In this document: piece after piece, positions 37,751 through 46,774 of the stretch
How the letters are laid out: every line of letters starts with the position of its first letter
Position numbering within the stretch: position 1 is the stretch's first letter
From: an uncultured Rhizobiaceae group bacterium
GTDB lineage: Bacteria > Pseudomonadota > Alphaproteobacteria > Rhizobiales > Rhizobiaceae
Assembly: GCA_937930845.1 (NCBI GenBank)
Contig: CALHBJ010000001.1
Coordinates: 1-64,000, forward strand
Reading direction: 5' to 3'
Length of the DNA: 64,000 bases
Made by a program: the position numbers and the translations under genes
Notes under the pieces: generated by a model
The model's input: only the letters and a program-made list of their open reading frames with translations
Told to the model about the DNA's origin: nothing
Database searches by the model: none

Positions 37751-38600
37751 GGTCATTCTCCGACAATCCTAGACGATTCAACAGCTTGTAGACTATTGAC
37801 GAGACCCTATCAAGAGCCCCGCAATTCAATTCATATAACGGGACACTGCTTAATAAGTGCCTTACCGCAATGATTCCGGCAAATCTGTCATTTTCCGGCA
37901 ATAGGGTGTTGTCGAGAATACGCTGGGTAATTGCCTCTTCCCCCATTGCTTTTATGGATGAAAAACCGCCGTGATTGGGCTTGAGAACAATGATTGCCGA
38001 TATGGGGAGGGAGCGGATTTTCCAGGGTCGCCCAAACACTTGCGGCGATACGGCATAGATTTTTCGGCTGTGCCAGTCCTCAATGAACGGGCTTTGCTCG
38101 ATGGCAGACCGCAATTTGGCGGGCATGAGCTTCAGGCTGCCCTGTTTGAGACGCAGGGTTCTGGGGCGCGTGATACCGTGCAATCCGTTCAGCAAGACGT
38201 GCTCGTCACCACAGACTTCCAGTCCTGCATGCCCCAGCCATCCCATGAGTGTCGATTTACCAGCGCCTTTGTCGCCGAAAATCAGCATCATTTTCCCGCC
38301 AACGGCCAGAGACCCGGCATGCAGCAGCGGAGATTGGGGGAATTCCAGGCGGCTTTGAATAAAATGCCAAGTGTGCAGGTCGGACAATATGTGGCTCAAA
38401 TCGCCTTCGGACGCATAGTTATCGGTCAATGGCAGGCGATAATAGCCCTGCACTTCCTGCAATTGGACAGGCTTCGGCTTTGCCGAAAACCCATCGATAC
38501 TGGGTGTCGCATCAATGAACTTGAGCGCTTCGTGGGATTTTAGATCAGGGCATTCAATTTCAAGGCGTTGCCTGAGCGTGCTAACACTGACTGTTAGCAC
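37740..38600 (-). CDS. HprK-related kinase (HPr-rel-A type)
   Basis: A 286-residue protein related to HPr serine kinase. The family core SPLLHAGSLAVGGKMMLIFG leads into a Walker A GDKGAGKST (residues 109-117) and then CGDEHVLL, the equivalent of the HprK Asp pair. No HPr or PTS gene is near. HprK-like kinases in lasso-peptide clusters phosphorylate the peptide at serine, which supports a peptide substrate here. The start is taken as a GTG whose bases overlap the stop of the PqqD gene (GTGCTAA), indicating translational coupling; the frame is open 13 codons further upstream. Confidence 0.87.
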   Translation of the reverse strand: MLTVSVSTLRQRLEIECPDLKSHEALKFIDATPSIDGFSAKPKPVQLQEVQGYYRLPLTDNYASEGDLSHILSDLHTWHFIQSRLEFPQSPLLHAGSLAVGGKMMLIFGDKGAGKSTLMGWLGHAGLEVCGDEHVLLNGLHGITRPRTLRLKQGSLKLMPAKLRSAIEQSPFIEDWHSRKIYAVSPQVFGRPWKIRSLPISAIIVLKPNHGGFSSIKAMGEEAITQRILDNTLLPENDRFAGIIAVRHLLSSVPLYELNCGALDRVSSIVYKLLNRLGLSENDHVQ

Positions 38601-38869
38601 GGTGTGATCAAGCCCTTGCCGACGAGATCTTCCAGACACTTTTCGACCTCAGTGACAGGCATGTCCGGGAGGTCGAACTTTGCTCCAAGGTAAAGGGAAA
38701 TTTCCTCGGCGGTGAGTTTGGCGCTGCATAGGGCCAAAACCAGGGACGCCGTTGGATTGAGGTAATGCACCTGTTCCTCGCCTTCCTGATAGACCACATA
38801 GCCATCTGGCATCAGTTTCAGATCGTTTTCGTTGGCGATTTGATATTTCGGTGCAATTGAAGAAGTCAT
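38594..38869 (-). CDS. PqqD-like peptide chaperone (RiPP recognition element)
   Basis: A 91-residue protein with the PqqD fold: YQIANENDLKLMPDGYVVYQEGEEQVHYLNPTASLVLALC, then LTAEEISLYLGAKFDLP and EVEKCLEDLVGKGLI. PqqD proteins bind a leader peptide and deliver it to modifying enzymes. Position between a glycosyltransferase and the HprK-related kinase identifies it as the HPr-rel-A type. Start from the ATG at 38869; a weak site only is visible. Confidence 0.9.
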   Translation of the reverse strand: MTSSIAPKYQIANENDLKLMPDGYVVYQEGEEQVHYLNPTASLVLALCSAKLTAEEISLYLGAKFDLPDMPVTEVEKCLEDLVGKGLITPC

Positions 38870-38905
38870 GATACCAATTCGGGTGCCGGTTTAGTTTTTT
38901 CAACA

Positions 38906-40162
38906 CTATCTAAACTGTGTAAAAATGCCAGACAGCCGGTCAACCGCCGTGTTGATATTGTGCAACCGGTTCACAAATTGCCAGGCATTGTTGGCGCGGC
39001 GCATCCGCTCTGCCGGTTGCGCCAACGCTTCACAAATTGACTTGGCAAAGGCAGTGGGTGAATTGGCAATCCAACAATGTTCGCCATCGGCGAATTCCAG
39101 ACCTTCCGCCCCGATGGCGGTTGTAACAACGGGCACACCCAAAGCTGCACTTTCCAATATCTTGATTCGCGTACCCGCCCCCAGGCGCAGGGGCACCACG
39201 GCGATGGCAGCGCGTTCGTATAACGGGCGCAGGTCTGCCACATCGCTGAGCAGGTTCATCCCAGGAGCTTGTGCCAGTTTGCGCAAATGTTTTGACGGTG
39301 ACTGACCGACAATGGTTATATTTGCATTGGTGAAAGACTGGACCCTTGGCCAGACATTTTGGATAAACCATTCCAGGCCGTCTGCATTGGGCAAATAGTT
39401 GAGTGAGCCAACGAACAAAAGCTCCTCACCATTTTGATCCGATTTTGGTGCCGTTGGTACAAAAACCGAATTTACCACCGTTTCGAAACCAGTGCCGGTA
39501 TCGCGCGACAAAAGTTCTGCTTCTTTGTCGGAACTTGCAAACACGCGATCAAAACTTGCCACATTCGCAGCAATCAGAGTTTTGAAAGCGCGCGCTTCAC
39601 ATGCGGTCCATTTTGCATTTTCTGTCTCCCCCCGCGCCTCGAAATGGCGCGCCAGATCGGTGTTGAATCGAGCGTCATCCTCATCAAGATCAAGAGTGAG
39701 CGTTGGGTTTGTCTGGCCTTTGTCGTCAAGTTGCCGCACCAGTGAACGGACAAATGGGGCGCAATAGCTGCGCATGGCATGCACATGCAGATAGTTTTGG
39801 CCGCGCAATGTAGCAGCGCAGAGCCGCGCCAGATCATCCGTTAAATTGGCACACAGGCTTGGTAATCCGTAAGCTGCAAATGCTGCACACCGTTGTTTGG
39901 GATCTTCGATCCGCCGGATCAGGTCAAAATGCGTACTGGGCGCGAAATCGCCATCTATCGTTTCAAATGCAGGTTTGGTGGCCGCTTCATCATGCCTGGC
40001 CAATTGTGGTTTTGCCTGGGCTATCGGAACCAGCAAAACATCGGTTTGGAATACGCGGTGTAAGGCGCGCCAGAACATGAAGGCCCGCTGGGCCAATCCG
40101 TTCCCATTAGGGTCAGGTGCAATGGGGGAAATGAAGAGGCATTTGGGAACCGGCGTCACCAT
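38906..40162 (-). CDS. Glycosyltransferase family 4-type protein
   Basis: A 418-residue GT-B glycosyltransferase. The N-terminal stretch [25 protein letters not shown] is typical; the C-terminal nucleotide-sugar site reads [40 protein letters not shown] in outline. The ATG at 40162 overlaps the stop of the GT71-like gene (ATGGTGA), so they are coupled. Donor and acceptor unknown. Confidence 0.88.
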   Translation of the reverse strand: [418 protein letters not shown]

Positions 40163-41658
40163 GCCTTGGTGCGCCAATCCTGATAGCCTGTAGCCAGAGT
40201 TCCGCTTTGTTTGTCCGGTGCACGATTGGCAGGCTCAGGAACCGCTTGCAGAACCGCAGCCGCAATCTGCGCCAATTGGGGTGACAGATCGGCCAATGCT
40301 GAAACCGCCGGTCGCACACCAGGTTCGGCGCGCAATAACAGGGTCAAGGCACCGCACAGTTCCGCCCGGGACGCCTCCCCTCCATGGCTGATGTCACACG
40401 CTTCAACCAGTTGCGCAACCAATCCACTGACCGGCTCGCGCTGCTGGCCTTCTGCTTCATCCCTCTCATGAAGGGCGATCGCTGGAGAGGGTTTTTGATG
40501 TTGGTTCCCTTGCCACGTCCCGTCTTCCAGTTTTTTCAAAACAAAGAAAATCTGATCATTGGCCTCGATGATCAGTTCGAACGCATGATCGCGCTCAAGC
40601 ACATACCAGTTTTGACGATCCAGGCTGCGGCCCTGGCCAATTTCGTGGCTGGGCAGAAGTTCAATGGTTTCATCCCTGTCGCCGATAAATTCCAAACGAT
40701 ACGCCCCGCCCTGGGCAAGTCGAGCTTCCTCATTGCGGGCAGAAATCGTGCGGTCTGGCGGATAAAACATCACTCCGTTCCATTTCTGCCGCAGCTCTTC
40801 CACGTAGGTGCGACAGGTTTCGCCATGCTGCTCACCGTCGAATTGAACCTGTTTGCCCCGATACATCCATTTCGCGTTGGTGCGGTGCTGAAAAAGCGGA
40901 TTTCCCTCAAAGTCCCGCTGGGTCAGCGTTCGTTCGGTCAAGAATGGCCGATGGGGAACCAGCTCAAAATCGGCATCATCCATCAAGAAGCCAACCAGGA
41001 ACGTATCCTTGTCGCCATAGATGGTTGCGTAGATTTCTTCCTTCATCTCGTTAATCGCCACTATTTTTTTCAAAGCTGAAAGGTGTCGATTTCGGTCGAT
41101 CAGAACCTGACCACTTTCAAAAGAGGGCACGCACCGGCCTTCCAATCCAAGTTGTGACCAGATCGGATTGTCCTCGCGGATGTCGAGAATATCAGGCCAG
41201 AACACAGCCCCTGATGATTTAAACTGCGCAAATTCAAACACCGAAGCCGGATTCAGGACAGGCACCTGATCGGCATCGAGGAACAGCGCCTGGGCGAAGC
41301 TGCTATACAAAAGCGCCAGCGCTTTGAGTTGCCAGCCATCGTGAATATCGGCGTCCAGATGGGACAAGACGGATCGTGCGTCGATAAATGTAACGTCGTA
41401 GGGGCGCAGCAATTGGCGCATGATGGGCGTTATTTCACCCTCACCATAGTGCCACACTTCAATGGGCAATGTGCAGTTCAATTCCTCGCGCAACAAGCGC
41501 ACAAGCACGTATCCGTTCGTAAAGTGACGCACACCGCCAAACGCCGTGACAATGCCTTGCCCGTTAAAGGCTTTTGGCGTGGGAAGCCGCTGTTCCCGCT
41601 TCAATATCTCATCGAGCAAAGGCAGGCTCTGGTTTGTCAAATCGGTCAAAATTGCCAT
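40156..41658 (-). CDS. MNN1/MNN2-like (GT71-type) glycosyltransferase
   Basis: A 500-residue protein whose first 310 residues resemble fungal alpha-mannosyltransferases of the MNN1/MNN2 family: GQGIVTAFGGVRHFTNGYVLVRLLRE, CTLPIEVWHYGEGE, QLKALALLYSSFAQALFLDADQVPV (DxD at 128-130), AVFWPDI, and SFESGQVLID. The C-terminal 190 residues are of a different, low-conservation nature and may be a separate binding domain. Bacterial members are rare and uncharacterised. It overlaps the next gene, GT4, by seven bases. Confidence 0.82.
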   Translation of the reverse strand: MAILTDLTNQSLPLLDEILKREQRLPTPKAFNGQGIVTAFGGVRHFTNGYVLVRLLREELNCTLPIEVWHYGEGEITPIMRQLLRPYDVTFIDARSVLSHLDADIHDGWQLKALALLYSSFAQALFLDADQVPVLNPASVFEFAQFKSSGAVFWPDILDIREDNPIWSQLGLEGRCVPSFESGQVLIDRNRHLSALKKIVAINEMKEEIYATIYGDKDTFLVGFLMDDADFELVPHRPFLTERTLTQRDFEGNPLFQHRTNAKWMYRGKQVQFDGEQHGETCRTYVEELRQKWNGVMFYPPDRTISARNEEARLAQGGAYRLEFIGDRDETIELLPSHEIGQGRSLDRQNWYVLERDHAFELIIEANDQIFFVLKKLEDGTWQGNQHQKPSPAIALHERDEAEGQQREPVSGLVAQLVEACDISHGGEASRAELCGALTLLLRAEPGVRPAVSALADLSPQLAQIAAAVLQAVPEPANRAPDKQSGTLATGYQDWRTKAW

Positions 41659-41758
41659 CGGTTCATGTGGTTCCTGATCTGCAAAATTTCACTCCCTCCG
41701 ATGAATGGCAAGCCCCGGACAAGGCTAAACAAGCCAATCTTTATGAGGCCGGTGGCGC

Positions 41759-42892
41759 TTATGCATTGGCTGAAGGCACATTTAGGGAAAGCCCGACCAG
41801 TGGCCGGGTGACTTTCGTTTGATCCAGCGCGAAATAAAGCGCGTAAGACACAATGAAAGTGCCAAGGGTCAGCACCCCCCATTCAATCCCCCAGGGCCAG
41901 CTAACTTCGCGCAAATAGTACAGGCCCACCATCATGATTGGGAAATGCAGAATAAACACGGGATAAACGGCGCGGTTGAGACGCAACAATATCCCACTTG
42001 GTCTATTGAGATTGTGATGGGCAAAACCAAAGACGATTGCGCACCAGATGACCGCGTTTGCCGAATAGGCCACGCTGTGTATCGCAGTGATCGTGTTTTG
42101 ATAGGGACGCCCTTGCGCCAGCCATCCGCCATTTGACAGCAGACCCGCATCGGCTGCCGGATAGGCCGCATAAATGGGCATGAAAGCCAGCGACATTGCC
42201 ACACCGATGACCAACAACGGCCAACGCCATCTGGCCAAACGTGTCCAGAACTGTTCACTTTGGGCCATTGCGATGTAACCGGCAAAAAAGAAAGGGATGT
42301 ACCAGAAATCGCGATAATCCAGCGGACGATCATAGCTTAAGGGTTTGAGTATCAATTCAATAGTGACGGCTGTACCAAACAGTCCAAGCGCAAATTTCAC
42401 CAGCCCAATGTCTCCCATACGGCGAAAGAGTGGCGCCAACAGCATAAGCAGCAGGCCGTAAAGAAAGAGATTGATCAAAAACCAAAGATGGCGGGCATGC
42501 CCCCAACGGGGTTCCAACAGCCATTGTCTGTAAAATGAAACCAGACCCGGTTCGTTCCCACTTGCCAGTTGGAAATAGTAGCCATGGGCCACATTCCAAA
42601 CCAGCACAGCGACAAGCAAGGACAAAAGCAGCCTGATCATCCGGTTTTTCAAAAACCGCCATGTGCCGTGCTTCAGCAGGAACCAGGATCCCACTCCAGA
42701 GATCATGAACAATGCCGGTAAGCGCCAAGTGTGGCTGAAGAAAATCAGCATCTCCAGCCATTCGCCGGCAATATCCTGGTTGCGGTAGCCATAGACATTA
42801 CCGCCATAGCGAACAAACCCGATGGCGGCGTGATAGGGAACCAGCAGGCCAAATAACAGCACTCTTAGCCAGTCTAGATCGTATCTGCGCAT
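41759..42892 (-). CDS. Acyltransferase 3 family membrane protein
   Basis: A 377-residue polytopic protein of the acyltransferase 3 (OafA/OpgC/NodX-like) family. The N terminus RRYDLDWLRVLLFGLLVPYHAAIGF carries the conserved Arg-x(9-12)-His; about ten membrane helices follow. Members transfer acetyl or succinyl groups to surface glycans. It lies 100 bases upstream of the GT71-like gene on the same strand and may be the first gene of the operon, or separately transcribed. Confidence 0.88.
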   Translation of the reverse strand: MRRYDLDWLRVLLFGLLVPYHAAIGFVRYGGNVYGYRNQDIAGEWLEMLIFFSHTWRLPALFMISGVGSWFLLKHGTWRFLKNRMIRLLLSLLVAVLVWNVAHGYYFQLASGNEPGLVSFYRQWLLEPRWGHARHLWFLINLFLYGLLLMLLAPLFRRMGDIGLVKFALGLFGTAVTIELILKPLSYDRPLDYRDFWYIPFFFAGYIAMAQSEQFWTRLARWRWPLLVIGVAMSLAFMPIYAAYPAADAGLLSNGGWLAQGRPYQNTITAIHSVAYSANAVIWCAIVFGFAHHNLNRPSGILLRLNRAVYPVFILHFPIMMVGLYYLREVSWPWGIEWGVLTLGTFIVSYALYFALDQTKVTRPLVGLSLNVPSANA

Positions 42893-43058
42893 GAATTATT
42901 GACCACCCAATCGACCCGCAATCCGCCCTGCCCCGCCCCACGATGCCATGGCGCAACTGTTTGCAACAGTGTGTATTTCCCTGAATTTACAAACATCAGA
43001 TTTTGAACATCGTGGACCGCCTGACTGCGATCATATGAGGCTAATGCTAATGCCAGCG

Positions 43059-44087
43059 CTATTCGGAAGTGCCAAGAACACTGCGCCTTAGATCATTTGC
43101 ATAGGCAAAAATTGCGGGCCCGCCACCTGAGTGGATAAACAGCAAATCCTGGTTTGGGTTTCGACGGCTTTCGGCAATCAGACCTGCCATCACTTTGGCT
43201 GTGTACACCGGGTCGAGCACAAGGCCTTCCATTTGGGCGCACAGCTTTATCGCTTCGATCGTGTCTGGTCCGGCTTGGCCATATCCCGGTGGTAGGAATG
43301 CACCATCAATCACGATGTCACCGGGTTTTAATGGCGAGGTTTCCTGGAACATATTTGCCAATTGTCCGCACCGTTGTTCAATGCGTGGCTTTTGCAGGTT
43401 GGCACTGCGCCGCACACAAATGCCAGACACGGGAACCTGGCATCCCAATTTTCGCAGTCCGTAGATTAACCCGGAATGAGTGTTGCCAGAGCCAGAGCCC
43501 ACAAAAATGCGATCTGGCACGTTGCCCGATGTTTCAAATTGTTTCACCAGCTCGGCCGCGCAGTCGATGTAACCAAGGGCACCCAAAGGGTTGTGGGAAG
43601 GATGCATGGGAACGATATAGGTTTTTGCGCCCTGTTGGCGCAAACCTTCCGCAATCTCCGCAAGCTTGTTGTCGGCGGCAGTTTCATCACCGCCTTCATT
43701 GAAATAATGAAGCGTTGCGCCGAGCAATTCATTGAGCAAAACATTGCCAGAAGAATTGTAGTCCCGGTCGTCCTTTGGAACCCGGTCCTCAAGTTGAATG
43801 TGGCATTTCAAACCATAGCGATTGCAGGCGGCTGCGGCTGTGCGCACAAAGTTGGACTGCACCGCGCCGGTCAGCAAAACCGTGTCAGCGCCCTGTGAGA
43901 GAGCATCGCCAATGTAATATTCGAGCTGGCGAACCTTATTGCCCCCAAACGCCAATCCGTTGCAGTCATCACGTTTTATGAGCACAGAACGTGCGCCAAT
44001 TGCTTTTGCAAGCCTTGGCTGTGGTTCCAAGGGCGTTGCATGCGACCACAGGGGCGCATGGGGAAAACCGTGACGTTGCTCCACCAT
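43059..44087 (-). CDS. PLP-dependent D-cysteine desulfhydrase / ACC deaminase family enzyme
   Basis: A 342-residue fold-type II PLP enzyme. The Schiff-base lysine is Lys51 in FGGNKVRQLEY; the phosphate loop is GSGSGNTHSG, and VLLTGAVQSNFVRTAAAACNRYGLKC is typical. Family members include D-cysteine desulfhydrase, ACC deaminase and L-cysteate sulfo-lyase, which sequence inspection cannot separate. It starts inside the stop of the permease gene (ATGA), so it belongs to the betaine-type transporter operon and may process the imported compound. Confidence 0.87.
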   Translation of the reverse strand: MVEQRHGFPHAPLWSHATPLEPQPRLAKAIGARSVLIKRDDCNGLAFGGNKVRQLEYYIGDALSQGADTVLLTGAVQSNFVRTAAAACNRYGLKCHIQLEDRVPKDDRDYNSSGNVLLNELLGATLHYFNEGGDETAADNKLAEIAEGLRQQGAKTYIVPMHPSHNPLGALGYIDCAAELVKQFETSGNVPDRIFVGSGSGNTHSGLIYGLRKLGCQVPVSGICVRRSANLQKPRIEQRCGQLANMFQETSPLKPGDIVIDGAFLPPGYGQAGPDTIEAIKLCAQMEGLVLDPVYTAKVMAGLIAESRRNPNQDLLFIHSGGGPAIFAYANDLRRSVLGTSE

Positions 44088-45628
44088 CAGTCCCGTTGCC
44101 CCTGGACAACGCGGTTCAATATCATGGCACAAAACAGAATTGCGAAACCGGCCAGAATACCTTGCCCAACCGATGAATATTGAAGGGCTTCCAACACATC
44201 TTCACCCAGGCCTTTGGCGCCGATCAGAGAGGCCACAACCACCATTGCAAGGCTGAGCATGATGGTTTGATTCACCCCTGCCAGAATGGAAGGGGCAGCC
44301 AGGGGAAGATCAACTTTTGTGAGCAGATACCATTTGGATGCGCCATAGGCGATGGCGGCTTCTCTGATGGTCTCCGGCACACCGCGCATTCCCAGCACCG
44401 TCAGCCGCACCACCGGCGTGCCACCGAAAATCATGGTGGTGATGACAGCCGCCGGTTTTCCCACACTGAAAAATGCAATGACCGGAATCATGAATACGAA
44501 GGATGGCATTGTCTGCATGAAGTCCATGATGGGCCGGATGACCGCGTAAAACCGCGGTCGCCGTGCGCAGAAAAGGCCCAATGGAATGCCGAGAGCTATG
44601 GATATGAGCGCAGCGGTTCCAAGCAGTGCCAGCGTGGTCATCGCTTTATCCCAGAAACCGAACAATCCCATATAGGACAGAAAACAAGCACTGGCGATGG
44701 ATGCCCAAAGTCCTGCTGAAAGCCATGTGAGCAAAATGATGAAGCTTGCAATGACCGGCCAAGGGGTGGTGACAAAGAGAACTTCAAGCCCATCCAGCAA
44801 AACCCGTATGCCATAACTGATGGAATAGAAAACGCCGCGACCGCTGGACTTGATGAATTCAAAAACGGATTCAACCCAAATAATTGCTGTCAGGCGTATG
44901 TTCTTGTCGGTTGGAAAATCAGCCAACCAACTCACAGCACCTGGAAAAGCAAAATGCACAATGCTCACGCCAAAAATCAGCAGAACAAAACCAATGGTTA
45001 TGGCTGTACGCATGGGCGACAGCCCGGAGTTTAACGAACGATCAGATAGCCATTCGCTGAAACGGTTTTCCAAAGCCGGGTTGGCCATTATTCCTTCAGC
45101 AATTTTAACGAGGGCCAAAAATGCCAAGCCAAACAGGGTAATCCAGATTGCATTGGCTTCGGCGAGCGCCGCTTCCGCGTTGATGTCGCTTATGGCTTTT
45201 TCAAGCGAAGCTATCGTGCGTCGAAAAACATCCACATTGGCCGCTTCGTTCTTAATGGCAGCTTCCAGCTGCTGATAACGAAAATCCAGCGTCCCTTGAA
45301 TTTGTCCAATGCGCTCCCTTGCATCAGCGCCCAGATCACCAAACAAACCCCGCGCAACCTGGATGAACCCAAATGTTTCGAGAATGACAAACGGCAAACC
45401 CCATTTCCAAAGACTGCGCATCCCATACCAGATTGGCCCCAGCACAGCCGCCATGAAATTAAACGTCCATGAAAATTTGGCGGTCGAGCCAATCTTCTCA
45501 AACTGCGATTTGTAATATTGAGGGCTGGACCCCACGAATTCGCGCAGCAGTTCTTCGCGGTTCTCCGCCCGGTTTTCGGCCAGTTCCGACATGCTTTCAG
45601 TGGCGATGACCGCATCTTGAGTGCTCAT
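44087..45628 (-). CDS. Glycine betaine/proline-type ABC transporter permease with long N-terminal extension
   Basis: A 513-residue permease. The C-terminal 280 residues are a ProW-type permease (FGFWDKAMTTLALLGTAALISIALGIPLG, then EAAIAYGASKWYLLTKVDLPLAAPSILAGVNQ). Residues 1-230 hold extra membrane segments and a long helix (residues 90-135, RERIGQIQGTLDFRYQQLEAAIKNEA) of coiled-coil character, beyond typical ProW. It starts within the stop of the ATPase gene (ATGA overlap). Its substrate is likely a quaternary ammonium compound. Confidence 0.9.
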   Translation of the reverse strand: MSTQDAVIATESMSELAENRAENREELLREFVGSSPQYYKSQFEKIGSTAKFSWTFNFMAAVLGPIWYGMRSLWKWGLPFVILETFGFIQVARGLFGDLGADARERIGQIQGTLDFRYQQLEAAIKNEAANVDVFRRTIASLEKAISDINAEAALAEANAIWITLFGLAFLALVKIAEGIMANPALENRFSEWLSDRSLNSGLSPMRTAITIGFVLLIFGVSIVHFAFPGAVSWLADFPTDKNIRLTAIIWVESVFEFIKSSGRGVFYSISYGIRVLLDGLEVLFVTTPWPVIASFIILLTWLSAGLWASIASACFLSYMGLFGFWDKAMTTLALLGTAALISIALGIPLGLFCARRPRFYAVIRPIMDFMQTMPSFVFMIPVIAFFSVGKPAAVITTMIFGGTPVVRLTVLGMRGVPETIREAAIAYGASKWYLLTKVDLPLAAPSILAGVNQTIMLSLAMVVVASLIGAKGLGEDVLEALQYSSVGQGILAGFAILFCAMILNRVVQGQRD

Positions 45629-46698
45629 GATGTTTCTGTGCCTTCAATGACTGTGCGAAGAAGATCGGCGCGTGTGATGACACCAAGCCGCTTGTCGGTA
45701 TTACTTACAATCGCGATTGGATTTTCATCGCTGATCGCGTGATCAATCAGGGTGCTCAAATCCGCATCTTCGGGAAACGTTTTTGCCGTTGCTGCCAGTT
45801 TGCCATTGGCACTTTCAAACGCACCAAGCTTTTGCATCACCGCGTGGGCACGAACAACTTTCAGTCGTGAAATTCCTGCCACAAAATCAGCAACATATTC
45901 ATCGGCAGGATTCATCACGATGTCTTCGGGCGTTCCTGTTTGAACAACACGCCCATCACGCATAATGGCAATGCGGTCGCCGATGCGAACAGCCTCATCC
46001 AGATCGTGAGTGATAAACACCGTTGTTTTGTTCATGTGTTGAGCCAAACGCATGAACTCATTTTGCAATTGGCGGCGGATGAGCGGATCGAGCGCACTGA
46101 AAGGTTCATCCATGAGCAGGATTTCAGGATCAGCGGCCAAAGCGCGGGCGAGACCAACGCGCTGTTGCATTCCGCCCGAAAGCTCGTGGGCGAATTTATT
46201 GCCCCATCCGGTGAGTTCAACCATATCGATGGTGCGCTCAGCAGCTTCCAGTCGCTCGTTTTTGTTTACGCCCCGGATCTCAAGAGGCATGGCAACATTG
46301 TCGAGAACGGAACGGTGCGGCATGAGCGCAAAATTTTGAAAAACCATCGCAATGTGTTCATTGCGGTACTTACGCAATACATCCGGCTTCATGGCCATAA
46401 TGTCTTCGCCGTTGACAATGATCTGGCCCGCTGTGGGTTCAAGCAGCCGATTGATGTGGCGCACAAGGGTCGATTTTCCAGAACCCGACAGGCCCATGAC
46501 ACAAAATACTTCACCTGGAATGATATTCATGTTGGCGTCGGCAACACCCACAACGCTGCCATGTTTTTCCAAAACCTGTTTTTTCGATATGCCGGTGGCG
46601 CGAATGTCTGCCATTGCAGCAGCCGCTTTTTGCCCAAAAATTTTCCATACGCCAGAAAGCTCAATGGCGTAATCTGCACTCGTGTTGCTGGCGTTCAC
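45625..46698 (-). CDS. Glycine betaine-type ABC transporter ATPase
   Basis: A 357-residue ATPase of the ProV/OpuAA type. Walker A reads GLSGSGKST, the signature LSGGMQQRVGLARALA, and Walker B ILLMDEPFSALDPLIR. A C-terminal CBS-like region (IVSNTDKRLGVITRADLL) is present, as in ProV, and may sense ionic strength. The start is GTG. It forms one transporter with the adjacent binding protein and permease. Confidence 0.93.
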   Translation of the reverse strand: MNASNTSADYAIELSGVWKIFGQKAAAAMADIRATGISKKQVLEKHGSVVGVADANMNIIPGEVFCVMGLSGSGKSTLVRHINRLLEPTAGQIIVNGEDIMAMKPDVLRKYRNEHIAMVFQNFALMPHRSVLDNVAMPLEIRGVNKNERLEAAERTIDMVELTGWGNKFAHELSGGMQQRVGLARALAADPEILLMDEPFSALDPLIRRQLQNEFMRLAQHMNKTTVFITHDLDEAVRIGDRIAIMRDGRVVQTGTPEDIVMNPADEYVADFVAGISRLKVVRAHAVMQKLGAFESANGKLAATAKTFPEDADLSTLIDHAISDENPIAIVSNTDKRLGVITRADLLRTVIEGTETS

Positions 46699-46774
46699 CG
46701 GTTACCCCAATCGAAAAGATGGAAGTTCGATGCCCACTTTAGGGCGGGCACCGAACATATTGTTTATCAGGGTT

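Noticed and set aside
34463-42892. Classical lasso-peptide cluster
   Set aside because: HprK-like kinase and nucleotidyltransferase occur with lasso peptides, but no asparagine-synthetase-like cyclase or transglutaminase-like leader peptidase is encoded here.
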